From Streptomyces brevispora (GTDB lineage Bacteria; Actinomycetota; Actinomycetes; Streptomycetales; Streptomycetaceae): a DNA stretch of 64,000 nt. The stretch is taken from NCBI RefSeq assembly GCF_007829885.1, contig NZ_VIWW01000001.1, forward strand, positions 1 through 64,000, given 5' to 3'. The translations under genes and the position numbers were made by a program. The notes under the pieces were generated by a model that was not told where the DNA came from, ran no database searches, and worked only from the letters and a program-made list of their open reading frames with translations. Position 1 is the first letter of the stretch. Each line of letters begins with the position of its first letter. Shown piece after piece: positions 34,201 to 42,113 of this stretch.

Positions 34201-34288
34201 TGCCGGCTGCGGAGAGGGCGTCGAAGTCGATCTCCTGAGTGGCGCCGAACGGTCCGAAGGCGGTGATGCCGAGCTTGTGGAGTCTCAC
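31208..34288 (-). CDS. sbcC: Exonuclease SbcCD, ATPase subunit SbcC
   Basis: SbcC is the SMC-like ATPase partner of the SbcD nuclease; the complex processes hairpins and blocked DNA ends. The 1026-residue protein has Walker A GPTGAGKT at residues 35-42. Long coiled-coil arms flank a zinc hook CAVC (C517 and C520), and the C-terminal lobe has signature TLSGGETFFASLALALGL and Walker B TLFIDEGFGSLD. The arms are rich in Ala, Glu and Arg, as expected for coiled coils in high-GC genomes. Its start overlaps the sbcD stop by four bases (ATGA), so they are translationally coupled. Confidence 0.95.
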   Translation of the reverse strand: MRLHKLGITAFGPFGATQEIDFDALSAAGIFLLHGPTGAGKTSVLDAVCYGLYGAVPGARQSPGTSLRSDHAPADLPTEIRLELTVGGRRLEITRSPAQPRPKKKGDGYTTEKAQSRLREYVPDEGWRALSRSHQEIGEEITRLIGMSRDQFCQVVLLPQGDFARFLRSDAEARGKLLGRLFDTRRFAAVEEHLAELRRAAGTQVRTGDERILAVAQRIAQAAGPAASECPLPGTQPGEPGLADAVLEWAATARSSARERFDIAESAMTAAESRQAAARLALDDERELAGLQQRYEETRRRATAVESGRHEHDKAQEQLKRARKADLVAPALELREEAGRAYRRANAARDRTRAGLPAELADAGAEQLTALERRLREELGTLDAARRAERRSAEIDSERTALERQARADDELIRDAESWLSGWEATRHGLHTRIEAAQEAATRAELLAGRLDPARRRLDAARRRDALAAEVADAEGRLGTAREHALATRESWLDLRERRLRDIAAELARELVEGEACAVCGSADHPEPARAGDGHVDQATEQAAEADHRRAERARSEAEHALGAVRERYAAARAEAADTGDGQVADAAGGAEQADGAERAAEPTVGALAELVDSLTREHTEAYRTATGTHAAREALAAAEREQGQRSGDRQQAERRAAARISRREGLDAEQATLEEVLAQARGESAGVTEHAVLLQRRVALLAEAAETLREEESAAARLKEADDRLADAAFRAGFDTPQAAAATMLPDSRQRELQHLIDAWQAEAAAVADRLAQTDARAAGARPPAAPGTAQATYDTAERLLREGTSAHTAARERCTELGRLSRQAADEVRRLGPVREEYDRIARLAGLTAGTSADNERKMRLESYVLAARLEQVAAAATARLRRMSSGRYTLVHSDARAGGRRAGLGLHVIDAWTGRERDTATLSGGETFFASLALALGLADVVTDEAGGVRLDTLFIDEGFGSLDDQTLDEVLDVLDSLRERDRSVGIVSHVADLRRRIPAQLEVVKERHGSAVRHRAAGGVSG

Positions 34289-35451
34289 CGGTCCACCTCG
34301 TGCACACCGTCGTCGACCCGTACGTGGTCGAAGGCGCCGCGCAGCACCGTCCGTTCCGGCTCGTCGGTGCCGTATCCGCCACGGACATGGGCCACGAAGT
34401 CCTCCGCGATGCTCTGGTCGTCGCGTCCCCGCAGCCGCTGGGCGTAGGAGATCTGCGGGTCGTCGGGGGCCCGGTCCGGTTCGAAGGCGAGGCTGAGCGT
34501 GTGCGGGAACCGCTCGGCGAGGCGGGCCATCGGTTCGGCCGGGCGGACCGGGTCGGTGAGCGTGGCCTCCACCCAGGAGTCCACGTGCCGGTCCAGGGCC
34601 GGGTCGTCGAGAAGGTCATCGAGCCGGCCGCGGAGTCTGGCGAGCGGGCGGGGCACCGGGCAGTCGATCCGTTCGGCGGTGATCGCGCCCGTGGCGTCCA
34701 GGTCGATCAGCCACATCGTCTTGCGGTGGCCGGCCTCGGAGAAGGAGTACGCGAGCGGGGACCCGGAGTACCGGACGCGCTCGGTGACGGCCTGGCAGCC
34801 GTGCAGATGCCCCAGTGCCACGTAGTCGACGCCGTCGAAGACCCCGGCGGGGACCGCGGCCACTCCGCCGACAGTGATGTCGCGTTCGCTGTCGCTGGGC
34901 TCGCCGCCCGCGACGAAGGCATGGGCCAGGACGACGGACCGGGTGGTGTCCGCCCGTGTCCCGAGGTCGGCGCGGACCCGGTCCATGGCGGCGCCCAGTA
35001 CGGCCTCGTGCCCGGCCCGCTCTGCTTTGAACACGTCCTTGACGAGGGCGGGTTCCAGATACGGGAGCCCGTAGAACGCCACGTCACCGTGTGCGTCGCC
35101 GAGCACGACCGGGGTGGCGCAGTGCGCGGGGTCGGTACGCAGATGGATGCCGGCCCGCCCGATGAGGCCGGCGCCGACGCCGAGCCGGCGGGCCGAGTCG
35201 TGGTTCCCGGAGATCATCACGGTGGGTACGCCGGCCGCGGCGAGCCGGTGCAGCGCGTCGTCGAAGAGCTGGACGGCGGAGAGCGACGGCACCGCCCTGT
35301 CGTACACATCACCCGCCACGAGCACGACATCGACCTCGTGGTCGTGGACCGTCGCCACCAGGTGGTCGAGGAAGGCAGCCTGGGCATCGAGCAGCGAGAC
35401 CCGGTGGAACGACCGTCCGAGGTGCCAGTCCGATGTGTGCAAAATCTTCAA
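34285..35451 (-). CDS. sbcD: Exonuclease SbcCD, nuclease subunit SbcD
   Basis: SbcD is the Mre11-like metallophosphoesterase of the complex. All motifs are present in order: SDWHLGR, AGDVYDRA, SGNHDSARR, and the late GHLHGCQ. A capping domain extends to about residue 388. The TTG at 35451 was chosen because it gives the near-universal opening KILHTSDWHLGR and has GGAG seven bases upstream; a GTG at 35487 would add twelve residues. It is followed directly by sbcC with a four-base overlap. Confidence 0.94.
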   Translation of the reverse strand: MKILHTSDWHLGRSFHRVSLLDAQAAFLDHLVATVHDHEVDVVLVAGDVYDRAVPSLSAVQLFDDALHRLAAAGVPTVMISGNHDSARRLGVGAGLIGRAGIHLRTDPAHCATPVVLGDAHGDVAFYGLPYLEPALVKDVFKAERAGHEAVLGAAMDRVRADLGTRADTTRSVVLAHAFVAGGEPSDSERDITVGGVAAVPAGVFDGVDYVALGHLHGCQAVTERVRYSGSPLAYSFSEAGHRKTMWLIDLDATGAITAERIDCPVPRPLARLRGRLDDLLDDPALDRHVDSWVEATLTDPVRPAEPMARLAERFPHTLSLAFEPDRAPDDPQISYAQRLRGRDDQSIAEDFVAHVRGGYGTDEPERTVLRGAFDHVRVDDGVHEVDR

Positions 35452-35590
35452 GACCCGGCTCCGACCTGCATGTTTCGCTTCCTCCACCCGTGCGGCCGCA
35501 CCCTCTGTGCTCCGGAGCGGCCCGGACCCGGCGGCCGGTATTCGTCACACCCGCTCGGCCCTGCTCCCGTGCCCCCGCGCACCACAGTAC

Positions 35591-36217
35591 TCAGGCGTCC
35601 CCGTAGTCCTCGCCGCCCAGCTCCAGTTCCGCCTCGCCCGCCGTCGCGTCGGCCAGCCAGCGCCGGAACTCCCCGACGTCGGCGTCCGGCAGCCCGATCT
35701 CGATGGTCACCGCCTCCGCGTAACGGACCTCACGCACGGTCCGTCCGGTGGCCCGCAGTTCGTTCTCCAGTCTGCCCGCCCGCTGATGGTCCACGGTGAC
35801 GGTGGCGAGCCGGAACCGCTGCCGGGTGAGCGTGCCGACCGTGTCGAGTGCCTCACCGACCGCTCCCCCGTAGGCCCGGATCAGTCCGCCCGCACCGAGT
35901 TTCACTCCCCCGTAGTAGCGGGTGACGACCGCGACGACGTACCGCATCTCCCGGCGCGTCAGCATCTGCAGCATGGGCACCCCGGCGGTGCCCCCCGGCT
36001 CGCCGTCGTCACTGGCCTTCTGTACGGAGGCGTCGGCGCCGATCACGTAGGCGAAGCAGTTGTGGCTGGCGGCCGGGTGTTCCCTGCGGACGCGGGCGAC
36101 GAACTCCTGCGCCTCCTGTTCGGTGGCGGCGGGGGCGAGCGCGCAGATGAAACGCGATCGGTTGATCTCGGTCTCGTGCACGCCCGCTCGGGCGACTGTC
36201 CGGTACTGCTCCTGCAT
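35591..36217 (-). CDS. YigZ/IMPACT-family protein
   Basis: The 208-residue protein has the N-terminal UPF0029/IMPACT domain (about 15-120), with the blocks SRFICALAPAATEQEA, EHPAASHNCFAYVIG, DDGEPGGTAGVPML and RYYGGVKLGAGGLIRAYGG that define the YigZ family. A smaller ferredoxin-like C-terminal domain follows. Eukaryotic IMPACT proteins modulate translation control, and bacterial YigZ is uncharacterised, with ribosome-related roles suggested. It lies 139 bases upstream of sbcD on the same strand and may or may not be co-transcribed. Confidence 0.93.
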   Translation of the reverse strand: MQEQYRTVARAGVHETEINRSRFICALAPAATEQEAQEFVARVRREHPAASHNCFAYVIGADASVQKASDDGEPGGTAGVPMLQMLTRREMRYVVAVVTRYYGGVKLGAGGLIRAYGGAVGEALDTVGTLTRQRFRLATVTVDHQRAGRLENELRATGRTVREVRYAEAVTIEIGLPDADVGEFRRWLADATAGEAELELGGEDYGDA

Positions 36218-36276
36218 CCGGCCAGCCTATGCGCAGGTACGGGAATGGTCCGGGGCGGCCGTCCGTTGTGCGGATC

Positions 36277-36687
36277 ATGTACGCAGACACGGAGACGATC
36301 CGCAGGATTCTGACCGGAACCGGTGACACCTGGGCGGTGGTGGGGCTCTCCGGCAATCGCTCGCGCGCGGCCTACGGGGTGGCCGAGGTCCTTCAGCGCT
36401 TCGGCAAGCGGGTGGTCCCCGTGCACCCCAAGGCGGAACGGGTGCACGGCGAGGACGGCTACGCCTCACTGGCCGACATCCCGTTCCCGGTGGATGTGGT
36501 GGACGTCTTCGTCAACAGCGAACTGGCCGGCGCGGTGGCCGACGAGGCGGTCTCGATCGGCGCCCGCGCGGTCTGGTTCCAGCTCGGGGTGATCGACGAG
36601 AAGGCGTACGAGCGCACCCGGGCGGCCGGGCTCGACATGGTCATGGACCGGTGCCCCGCCATCGAGATACCCGCGCTGAACAGCTAG
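36277..36687 (+). CDS. CoA-binding (YccU-type) protein
   Basis: The 136-residue protein is a stand-alone CoA_binding (Rossmann-like) domain. Key segments are TWAVVGLSGNRSRAAYGVAE, VVPVHPKAERVHGEDGYASL, VDVVDVFVNSELAG and ARAVWFQLGVIDEKA. Homologues such as YccU bind CoA and resemble the N-terminal part of succinyl-CoA synthetase. Their role is not known. The ATG at 36277 gives the standard length. It is divergent from the YigZ gene by 59 bases. Confidence 0.92.
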   Translation: MYADTETIRRILTGTGDTWAVVGLSGNRSRAAYGVAEVLQRFGKRVVPVHPKAERVHGEDGYASLADIPFPVDVVDVFVNSELAGAVADEAVSIGARAVWFQLGVIDEKAYERTRAAGLDMVMDRCPAIEIPALNS

Positions 36688-36804
36688 GACGTGTTGCTGA
36701 GGTCCCGTCTGCACGCGGGCATCCGGCCCCTACGCCCCGGGATCGGCACTCGGCCGGATGTGCGTGCTGCCACACGCCGCTTCGGGCTGGAAGAATGACC
36801 CGCT

Positions 36805-37656
36805 GTGAGCACTGCCCCCGCCCTTGGTGTGCCGAGCGCCTCCCACAACCGCGCCGGCCTGGCCGGACATCTGGCCCGGCTCGGCGTGGAGCGGGGCGGC
36901 GTCCTGATGGTGCACGCCTCGTTGCGTGCGGTGGGGGCGGTGGACGGCGGGGTCCTGGCGGTGGCGGGCGCCCTGCGGGATGTGCTGGGGCCGCAGGGCA
37001 CGCTGGTCGTCCCGGCTTTCACTCCGGAGAACTCCGACACCTCCCCGCACTACCGGGCCCGGGTGGACGGCCTCGGTGACCGGGACCGGGACGCCGTACG
37101 GGCGGCCATGCCCGCCTTCGACCCGGCCACCACGGCCGCCCCGTCGGTGGGCCTCCTGGCCGAAACGGTGCGACGGTCCCCCGGCTCCGTGCGCAGCGCC
37201 CATCCGCAGACGTCCTTCGCGGCGGTGGGCCCGCTGGCGGGCCGGGTGGTGGCCGGCCACCACCCCGACTGTCATCTCGGCGAGGACTCCCCGCTGGCCC
37301 GGCTGTACGACCTGCGGGCCCAGATCCTGCTGCTGGGGACCGGTTTCGGCTCCTGCACCGCGTTCCATCTCGCCGAGTACCGCGTCCCGTCCCCGCCCCG
37401 GCGCACCTACCGCTGCGTGGTGGGGGACGGCGGCACCCGCCGGTGGTGGGAGTACGAGGACGTGGCCCTGGATGACAGTGACTTCGCGGCCCTGGGCGCG
37501 GACTTCGAGCGGTCGGCCCGGCCCCCGGCCGTCGCCTCCGCATCGGTCGGCTCGGCCCCGAGCCGGCTGTTCCGCTTTCCCGACGCGGTCGGCTTCGCCA
37601 CGCGGTGGCTGCCGGAGCGCCGTCGCGGCGGAGCGGACGACGGCGTCAGCCCCTGA
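36805..37656 (+). CDS. Aminoglycoside 3-N-acetyltransferase-fold protein
   Basis: The 283-residue protein belongs to the AAC(3)/antibiotic NAT family, which uses acetyl-CoA to acetylate amines. It contains the expected VLMVHASLRAVGAVDGG, GTLVVPAFTPENSD, VRRSPGSVRSAHPQTSFAAV and LLGTGFGSCTAFHLAEYR blocks, including the catalytic-site His. Chromosomal Streptomyces members are common, and most have no proven role in resistance, so the substrate is open. A GTG start is used. Its last 11 bases overlap the convergent YbaK gene. Confidence 0.9.
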   Translation: MSTAPALGVPSASHNRAGLAGHLARLGVERGGVLMVHASLRAVGAVDGGVLAVAGALRDVLGPQGTLVVPAFTPENSDTSPHYRARVDGLGDRDRDAVRAAMPAFDPATTAAPSVGLLAETVRRSPGSVRSAHPQTSFAAVGPLAGRVVAGHHPDCHLGEDSPLARLYDLRAQILLLGTGFGSCTAFHLAEYRVPSPPRRTYRCVVGDGGTRRWWEYEDVALDDSDFAALGADFERSARPPAVASASVGSAPSRLFRFPDAVGFATRWLPERRRGGADDGVSP

Positions 37657-38206
37657 TACCGAGACCTTCCACCACGACCGCGCCCGGCAGCGCCGCCAGC
37701 GCCTTGCCCGGCATGATCAGTTTGCCCCGGCGGGTGCCGCTGCCGATCAGGACCCATTCCTGGTCCACGACGGCGGGGTCGATCAACAGGGGCCAGCCGG
37801 CCGGGAGTCCGACGGGTGTGATGCCGCCGTACTCCATGCCCGTCTCGCCGACCGCGGTGTCCATCGGGGCGAATGACGCCTTTCGGGCGCCGAGGTGCTT
37901 GCGGACGGCACCGTTCACATCGACGCGGGAGTGGGAGAGCACGAGGCAGGCCGCCAGGGTGGCCTCTCCCCCGCGCTTGCCGGCCACGACGACGCAGTTG
38001 GCCGACAGGTTCAGCAGATCGGCCCCGTGGTGCTCGACGAAGGCCGCCGTGTCGGCGATCTCCGGGTCCGTGTCTACGTGGATGATCTGCTCGGCGGGGA
38101 AACCGCCCCAGCCCTCGCGGACCGCTGCCGCCACCGGTGCGGTGAGCAGTTCGAGGCGTTCGGCTGCGGGACGGGCATCCTCGAAGGAGCCGATGGGTGC
38201 GCGCAT
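37646..38206 (-). CDS. YbaK/prolyl-tRNA-deacylase-like protein
   Basis: The 186-residue protein is a YbaK/EbsC-type domain, the fold that hydrolyses mischarged Cys- or Ala-tRNA(Pro). Supporting segments are ANCVVVAGKRGGEATLAACL, the conserved Lys of RKHLGARKASFAP and the TGMEYGGITPVGLP active-site loop. It starts with an N-terminal extension of about 30 residues relative to minimal YbaK. The ATG at 38206 fits the family. It overlaps the AAC(3)-like gene tail-to-tail and follows the cupin regulator gene on the same strand after 44 bases, so these two may be co-transcribed. Confidence 0.9.
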   Translation of the reverse strand: MRAPIGSFEDARPAAERLELLTAPVAAAVREGWGGFPAEQIIHVDTDPEIADTAAFVEHHGADLLNLSANCVVVAGKRGGEATLAACLVLSHSRVDVNGAVRKHLGARKASFAPMDTAVGETGMEYGGITPVGLPAGWPLLIDPAVVDQEWVLIGSGTRRGKLIMPGKALAALPGAVVVEGLGIRG

Positions 38207-38250
38207 GCGCGCCACGCTAACAGCCCCGCGCACCGGCCCGGTCGCGCGTC

Positions 38251-38823
38251 TCATCTGACGGGCGGGATGGACACGGCCATGGTGAGTTCGACGGGCTCGG
38301 AGCCCTCGTTGCGGTAGGCGTGCGGATGGTGCGCCTCGAACGTGGCGCAGGTGCCGGAGGGCACGGTGTACGGGGTGCCGTCGACGATCAGGGTGAGATC
38401 GCCCGCGGTGACGTGGAGCAGTTCGACGGTGCCCTCGGGGTGCGGGTCGGACGCGCTTCCCTCGCCGGGCATCAGCCGCCAGGACCAGAGCTCCAGCGGG
38501 CCCCGGGCCTCGGTCCCGACCAGCAGGGTGGTGAAACTCCCCGCTTCCGTGGACCACATGCGCACCGTCTGACCGGCGGGCACCAGACGGACCGGGGAGC
38601 CCTGTTCGTGGTCGAGCAGCGTGGTGATGCTGACGCCCAGCGCGTCGGCGAGCTTGACCGTGGTGCCGACGCTCGGGTTGGTGCGAGCCTGCTCGATCTG
38701 GATGATCATGCCGCGACTGACCCCGGCACGGGCGGCGAGAGCGTCCAGCGTGAAACCCCGCTCCCCGCGCCAGCGCTTGAGATTGCGCGCGAGGGACTGG
38801 GTGAGCCGGTCGAGATCAGTCAC
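38251..38823 (-). CDS. XRE-family regulator with cupin domain
   Basis: The 190-residue regulator has an XRE helix-turn-helix (about 8-62: FTLDALAARAGVSRGMIIQI) and a C-terminal cupin (about 105-186: HPEGTVELLHVTAGDLTLIV, then FEAHHPHAYRN). This PuuR/SutR-like layout is used by small-molecule-responsive repressors. The divergent gene 94 bases away is an EamA transporter, its likely target. Metal-ligand His residues of the cupin are present at both motifs. Confidence 0.92.
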   Translation of the reverse strand: MTDLDRLTQSLARNLKRWRGERGFTLDALAARAGVSRGMIIQIEQARTNPSVGTTVKLADALGVSITTLLDHEQGSPVRLVPAGQTVRMWSTEAGSFTTLLVGTEARGPLELWSWRLMPGEGSASDPHPEGTVELLHVTAGDLTLIVDGTPYTVPSGTCATFEAHHPHAYRNEGSEPVELTMAVSIPPVR

Positions 38824-38892
38824 ATTCCGTCCAATATTCTGGATGACAGGGTCGAAGATACTGAACTACGGTGTGGTGTACCCAACCGTCCA

Positions 38893-38908
38893 TCGCACTG
38901 TACTGCGA
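38893..38908. promoter_or_regulatory. Inverted repeat upstream of the EamA transporter
   Basis: TCGCA-CTGTAC-TGCGA has perfect five-base arms and ends nine bases before the ATG at 38918. Its position in the 94-base divergent region makes it a candidate operator for the cupin regulator. Confidence 0.35.
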
Positions 38909-38917
38909 GGCCCGCAC

Positions 38918-39784
38918 ATGACCGCACTGTTCGCCCTTGCCACCAGCCTGCTGTGGGGGCTGGCCGACTTCGGCGGCGGGCTGCTGACCCGGCGTACGCC
39001 CGCACTCACCGTCGTGGTCGTCTCGCAGACCGGCGCGGCGGCCGTGCTCGCGGTGATCGTGACCGTCACGGGCGCCTGGAGCGAGGCGGGTGGGCAGCTC
39101 TGGTTCGCCGTCGCGGCCGGCGTGGTGGGGCCGGTCGCGATGCTGAGCTTCTACAAGGCTCTGGCACTCGGCCCGATGGGGGTGGTGTCCCCGCTGGGTT
39201 CGCTGGGGGTCGCCGTACCGGTGAGCGTCGGACTGATCGTCGGCGAGCGTCCGGGGCTGCTGCAGTTCGCCGGGGTGGCCGTCGCGGTGGTGGGCATCGT
39301 GCTGGCGGGCGGCCCACAGCTGCGGGGCGCGCCCGTGCAGCGTCGGGCGGTGCTGCTGACCCTGGTGGCGGCTTTCGGCTTCGGGGCCGTGATGTCCCTG
39401 ATCGCCGAGGCGTCCACCACGGTCACCGGCCTCTTCCTGGCCCTCTTCGTGCAGCGGATCACCAACATCGCGGTGGGCGGGTCGGCGCTGTACGTCTCCG
39501 TGCGGCGCGGGGCCCGTGCGCTTCCCGAGGAGGGCGGGGCCGCCGCGGTGCGGGCCGCGCTGCCGGCTCTGCTGTTCGTGGGTCTCGCGGACGTCGCGGC
39601 CAACGGGACGTACTCGATCGCCGCCCAGCACGGACCGGTCACCGTCGCCGCCGTACTGGCCTCGCTCTACCCGGTGGTCACGGCCCTGGCCGCGCGCGGC
39701 TTCCTGGGGGAACGGCTGCGCGGCGTGCAGGCGGCGGGCGCCGGGCTCGCGCTGGTGGGCACGGTGCTGCTCGCGACCGGGTGA
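38918..39784 (+). CDS. EamA/DMT-family transporter
   Basis: The 288-residue protein has ten hydrophobic helices in two EamA repeats. It begins MTALFALATSLLWGLADFGG, the typical first helix with the conserved Trp-Gly, and has no hydrophilic tail. Members export amino acids or other small metabolites. The gene is divergent from a cupin-type XRE regulator that probably controls it. The ATG at 38918 has a GAGG element eight bases upstream; farther-upstream in-frame codons would extend over the operator-like repeat. Confidence 0.9.
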   Translation: MTALFALATSLLWGLADFGGGLLTRRTPALTVVVVSQTGAAAVLAVIVTVTGAWSEAGGQLWFAVAAGVVGPVAMLSFYKALALGPMGVVSPLGSLGVAVPVSVGLIVGERPGLLQFAGVAVAVVGIVLAGGPQLRGAPVQRRAVLLTLVAAFGFGAVMSLIAEASTTVTGLFLALFVQRITNIAVGGSALYVSVRRGARALPEEGGAAAVRAALPALLFVGLADVAANGTYSIAAQHGPVTVAAVLASLYPVVTALAARGFLGERLRGVQAAGAGLALVGTVLLATG

Positions 39785-39813
39785 CGGGATCCGACGGGCC
39801 CGGGCTCGGGCCG

Positions 39814-40557
39814 TCAGCTCTCGTCGAGTTCCGCCACGGCCAGCAGCTGCTCGGGCGTCACACCCTCCGGGATCGGCACCGGGGCCGGTGTGCGCAGGGG
39901 CGGCTGCCAGCCCTTCTCGGGATCCCAGCTGCGTACGACACGCGCGGGGGCGCCGGCCACCACGGCATGGTCGGGTACCTCTCCGCGAACCGCCGCACCC
40001 GCCGCCACCACGACGTTGCGCCCGAGCCGGGCGCCCGGAAGGATCACCGCTCCGGTGCCGATCCAGCAGCCGGGCCCGATGGCGACCGGCTCCATCCGCG
40101 GCCACTGCCGGCCGACCGGCTGCTGTGGATCGTCGTAGCTGTGGTTGGTCGAGGTGATGTAGACGTACGGCCCGCAGTAGGTGTCCGAGCCGATCGTCAC
40201 CGTGGTGTCGGCGACGACATGGCTGCCGCGCCCGAGCACCACCCCGTCGCCCAGGGTCAGGATCGGCTCGGGGCCGAGGTCCAGGTCGGGCATGAGTCCT
40301 GCCGTGAGGGTGACTTGTTCGCCGATGATGCAGTGGTTGCCGAGCTCGATCCACCGCTCCCCGAAGACCGTGCCCTGCGGGAAGGCGAGCCGGGTGCCCT
40401 CGCCGATCCGGCCGAACCGCAGTCCGCCGGGGTGAGCCGCCGTGATCGCGCCCGTCTCCCGCACCCAGCGCCAGCAGCGGTGGAGGGCGCCGGACAGGGC
40501 GCGCCGCCGCCAGGCGGTCAGGGAGGAGACCGTGTCTCGGTTCTTCGGCACTCGCAC
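39814..40557 (-). CDS. Hexapeptide-repeat acyltransferase
   Basis: The 247-residue protein is a left-handed beta-helix acyltransferase of the maltose-acetyltransferase type. Hexapeptide turns run from about residue 65 to 215 (ELGNHCIIGEQVTLTAG, LGDGVVLGRGSHVVADTTV, IGPGCWIGTGAVILPGARLG, and the final VVAGAPARVV cap). The insert YITSTNHSYDDPQQP carries the catalytic His. Such enzymes modify sugars or glycolipids; the acceptor is not deducible. It converges on the EamA gene with a 29-base gap and is divergent from the carbonic anhydrase-like gene, which has the same fold. Confidence 0.88.
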   Translation of the reverse strand: MRVPKNRDTVSSLTAWRRRALSGALHRCWRWVRETGAITAAHPGGLRFGRIGEGTRLAFPQGTVFGERWIELGNHCIIGEQVTLTAGLMPDLDLGPEPILTLGDGVVLGRGSHVVADTTVTIGSDTYCGPYVYITSTNHSYDDPQQPVGRQWPRMEPVAIGPGCWIGTGAVILPGARLGRNVVVAAGAAVRGEVPDHAVVAGAPARVVRSWDPEKGWQPPLRTPAPVPIPEGVTPEQLLAVAELDES

Positions 40558-40719
40558 ACGGTAGTCGGCGCGTCGGGAGGCGGGATCCGCACCGGCCTGT
40601 GATCTTCACCCCACCGGGCCCCGGACCGTTGACCCGTCGCATACCGTTTCCCCGGCGGGACCCGACAGCCGCGACCGGACAACCGCGGCCCACAGCACCG
40701 GAGCACGGAGGAACGCGCG

Positions 40720-41250
40720 ATGGCAGAGCAGGCGTTGATCACCGCGATGGGCGGCAAGGAACCGGAGATCGACGCGTCCGCCTTCACCGCGCCGACGTCG
40801 GTCGTGATCGGCGAGGTCACCATGGCGGCCGGATCCAGCGTCTGGTACCACGCGGTGCTGCGCGCGGACTGCGGTGCCATCGTCATCGGCGCCGGTTCCA
40901 ACATCCAGGACAACTGCAGCGTCCATGTCGATCCGGGCTTCCCCGTCACGGTCGGTGAGCGCGTCTCGGTCGGGCACAACGCGGTGCTCCACGGCTGCAC
41001 CATCGAGGACGACGTCCTGGTCGGCATGGGGGCCACCGTCCTGAACGGCGCGCACATCGGCACCGGCTCGCTGATCGCCGCCCAGGCCTTGGTCCCGCAG
41101 GGGATGCGGGTGCCGCCGGGCTCGCTGGTCGCGGGCGTTCCCGCCAAGGTAAAGCGGCAGCTGACCGAGGAGGAGCTCGACGGCGTGAAGTTCAACGCGG
41201 TCGGCTACGTGGAACTGGCCAAGGCCCACCGCCAGGCGTACGAGGACTGA
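40720..41250 (+). CDS. Gamma-carbonic-anhydrase-family protein
   Basis: The 176-residue left-handed beta-helix protein belongs to the gamma-class carbonic anhydrase/YrdA family. The zinc-site turns are visible: NIQDNCSVHVDPG, RVSVGHNAVLHGCTIEDDVLVGMGA (in parts) and the late LVAGVPAKVKRQL cap. His residues at HVD, GHN and LHG are spaced as metal ligands. Whether it is an active anhydrase is not known for most YrdA-type members. The ATG follows a GGAGG element seven to eight bases upstream. Confidence 0.93.
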   Translation: MAEQALITAMGGKEPEIDASAFTAPTSVVIGEVTMAAGSSVWYHAVLRADCGAIVIGAGSNIQDNCSVHVDPGFPVTVGERVSVGHNAVLHGCTIEDDVLVGMGATVLNGAHIGTGSLIAAQALVPQGMRVPPGSLVAGVPAKVKRQLTEEELDGVKFNAVGYVELAKAHRQAYED

Positions 41251-41257
41251 GCGCGGG

Positions 41258-41283
41258 GGATCCCGGCCGCCCGGCCGGGATCC
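41258..41283. terminator. Bidirectional terminator
   Basis: GGATCCCGGCCG and CGGCCGGGATCC form a perfect 12-bp palindromic stem separated by CC. It lies between the convergent carbonic-anhydrase-like and DedA genes. Confidence 0.85.
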
Positions 41284-41290
41284 ATCCGGA

Positions 41291-41950
41291 TCAGTCGGCC
41301 GCCGGTACGATCCCCGGCTCGGGCGCGGACCGCGCCGTGGACTGTGCCGCCGCCTTCTTGGCCCGGTTCTTGAGGACCAGCATCGAGGCGAGTCCGATCA
41401 GGACCGCGATCGCCAGTCCCAGGTACGAGAACCGCTTGAGCCAGGCCTCGGCGACGACACCCACCGAGTAGATGACGGCCGTGGTACCGCCGGCCCAGAC
41501 GATCCCGCCGAGCAGGTTGGCGGTCAGGAACTTCCAGTACGGCATGTGCAGGACGCCGGCGAGCGGTCCGGCGAAGATGCGCAGCAGGGCGACGAAGCGG
41601 CCGAAGAAGACCGCCCACATGCCCCACTTGTGGAACGAGCGTTCCGCCAGGGCGATCTGGCCCTCGCCGAAGTGCCGGGGGAATTTCCCGCCGAGCCAGG
41701 CGAGCAGCGGACGTCCGCCCTTACGGCCGATGGCATAACCGATCGAGTCACCGATCACCGCCCCCGCCGAGGCGCAGGCACCCAGGATCCACGGGTTGAT
41801 GCCGTCGTGCCCAGCGGCCAGCAGCGCCGCGCTGATCAGGACGATCTCCCCCGGCAGCGGGATGCCGAGGCTCTCCAGACCGATCACGATGCCCACCAGG
41901 AGGTAGACGCTGATCGCGGGGACGGTCTCCAGCCACTCCTGGATATGCAA
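41291..41950 (-). CDS. DedA-family membrane protein
   Basis: The 219-residue integral membrane protein has the DedA/SNARE-associated (PF09335) core. Diagnostic parts are SLGIPLPGEIVLISAALLAA, GDSIGYAIGRKGGRPLL, the RFVALLRIFAGPLAG motif with conserved Arg, and ANLLGGIVWAGG. DedA proteins act as phospholipid flippases, including for undecaprenyl phosphate or phosphatidylethanolamine. The specific lipid cannot be told here. A charged C-terminal tail follows the last helix. Confidence 0.93.
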   Translation of the reverse strand: MHIQEWLETVPAISVYLLVGIVIGLESLGIPLPGEIVLISAALLAAGHDGINPWILGACASAGAVIGDSIGYAIGRKGGRPLLAWLGGKFPRHFGEGQIALAERSFHKWGMWAVFFGRFVALLRIFAGPLAGVLHMPYWKFLTANLLGGIVWAGGTTAVIYSVGVVAEAWLKRFSYLGLAIAVLIGLASMLVLKNRAKKAAAQSTARSAPEPGIVPAAD

Positions 41951-42045
41951 AGCCGGTTCCTCCGTAGTGATGTCCTGTCGCGCCGGACAGCTCCTCGGCG
42001 CACGGCGGGCAGCCTACCGGTCGGGGCGCCGGCCGGGACAGCACG

Positions 42046-42086
42046 AAGGGCCGCCCCGCACCCCTGCCGGGTGGGCGGCGGCCCTT
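42046..42086 (-). terminator. Terminator of the hotdog-protein gene
   Basis: AAGGGCCGCC (42046-42055) pairs with GGCGGCCCTT (42077-42086). The hairpin lies just after the minus-strand stop at 42114, between it and the DedA start. Confidence 0.7.
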
Positions 42087-42113
42087 TCGGTGCCGTCCGG
42101 GATCAGGCGTTGG

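Noticed and set aside
31559..34447. 962-codon plus-strand open frame opposite sbcC
   Set aside because: It mirrors the SbcC coding frame; no family motifs are seen, and SbcC has Walker, signature and zinc-hook motifs on the other strand.
36805..37656. Treating the AAC(3)-fold gene as an aminoglycoside resistance determinant
   Set aside because: Fold membership alone is weak evidence; the context is housekeeping and no aminoglycoside pathway is nearby.
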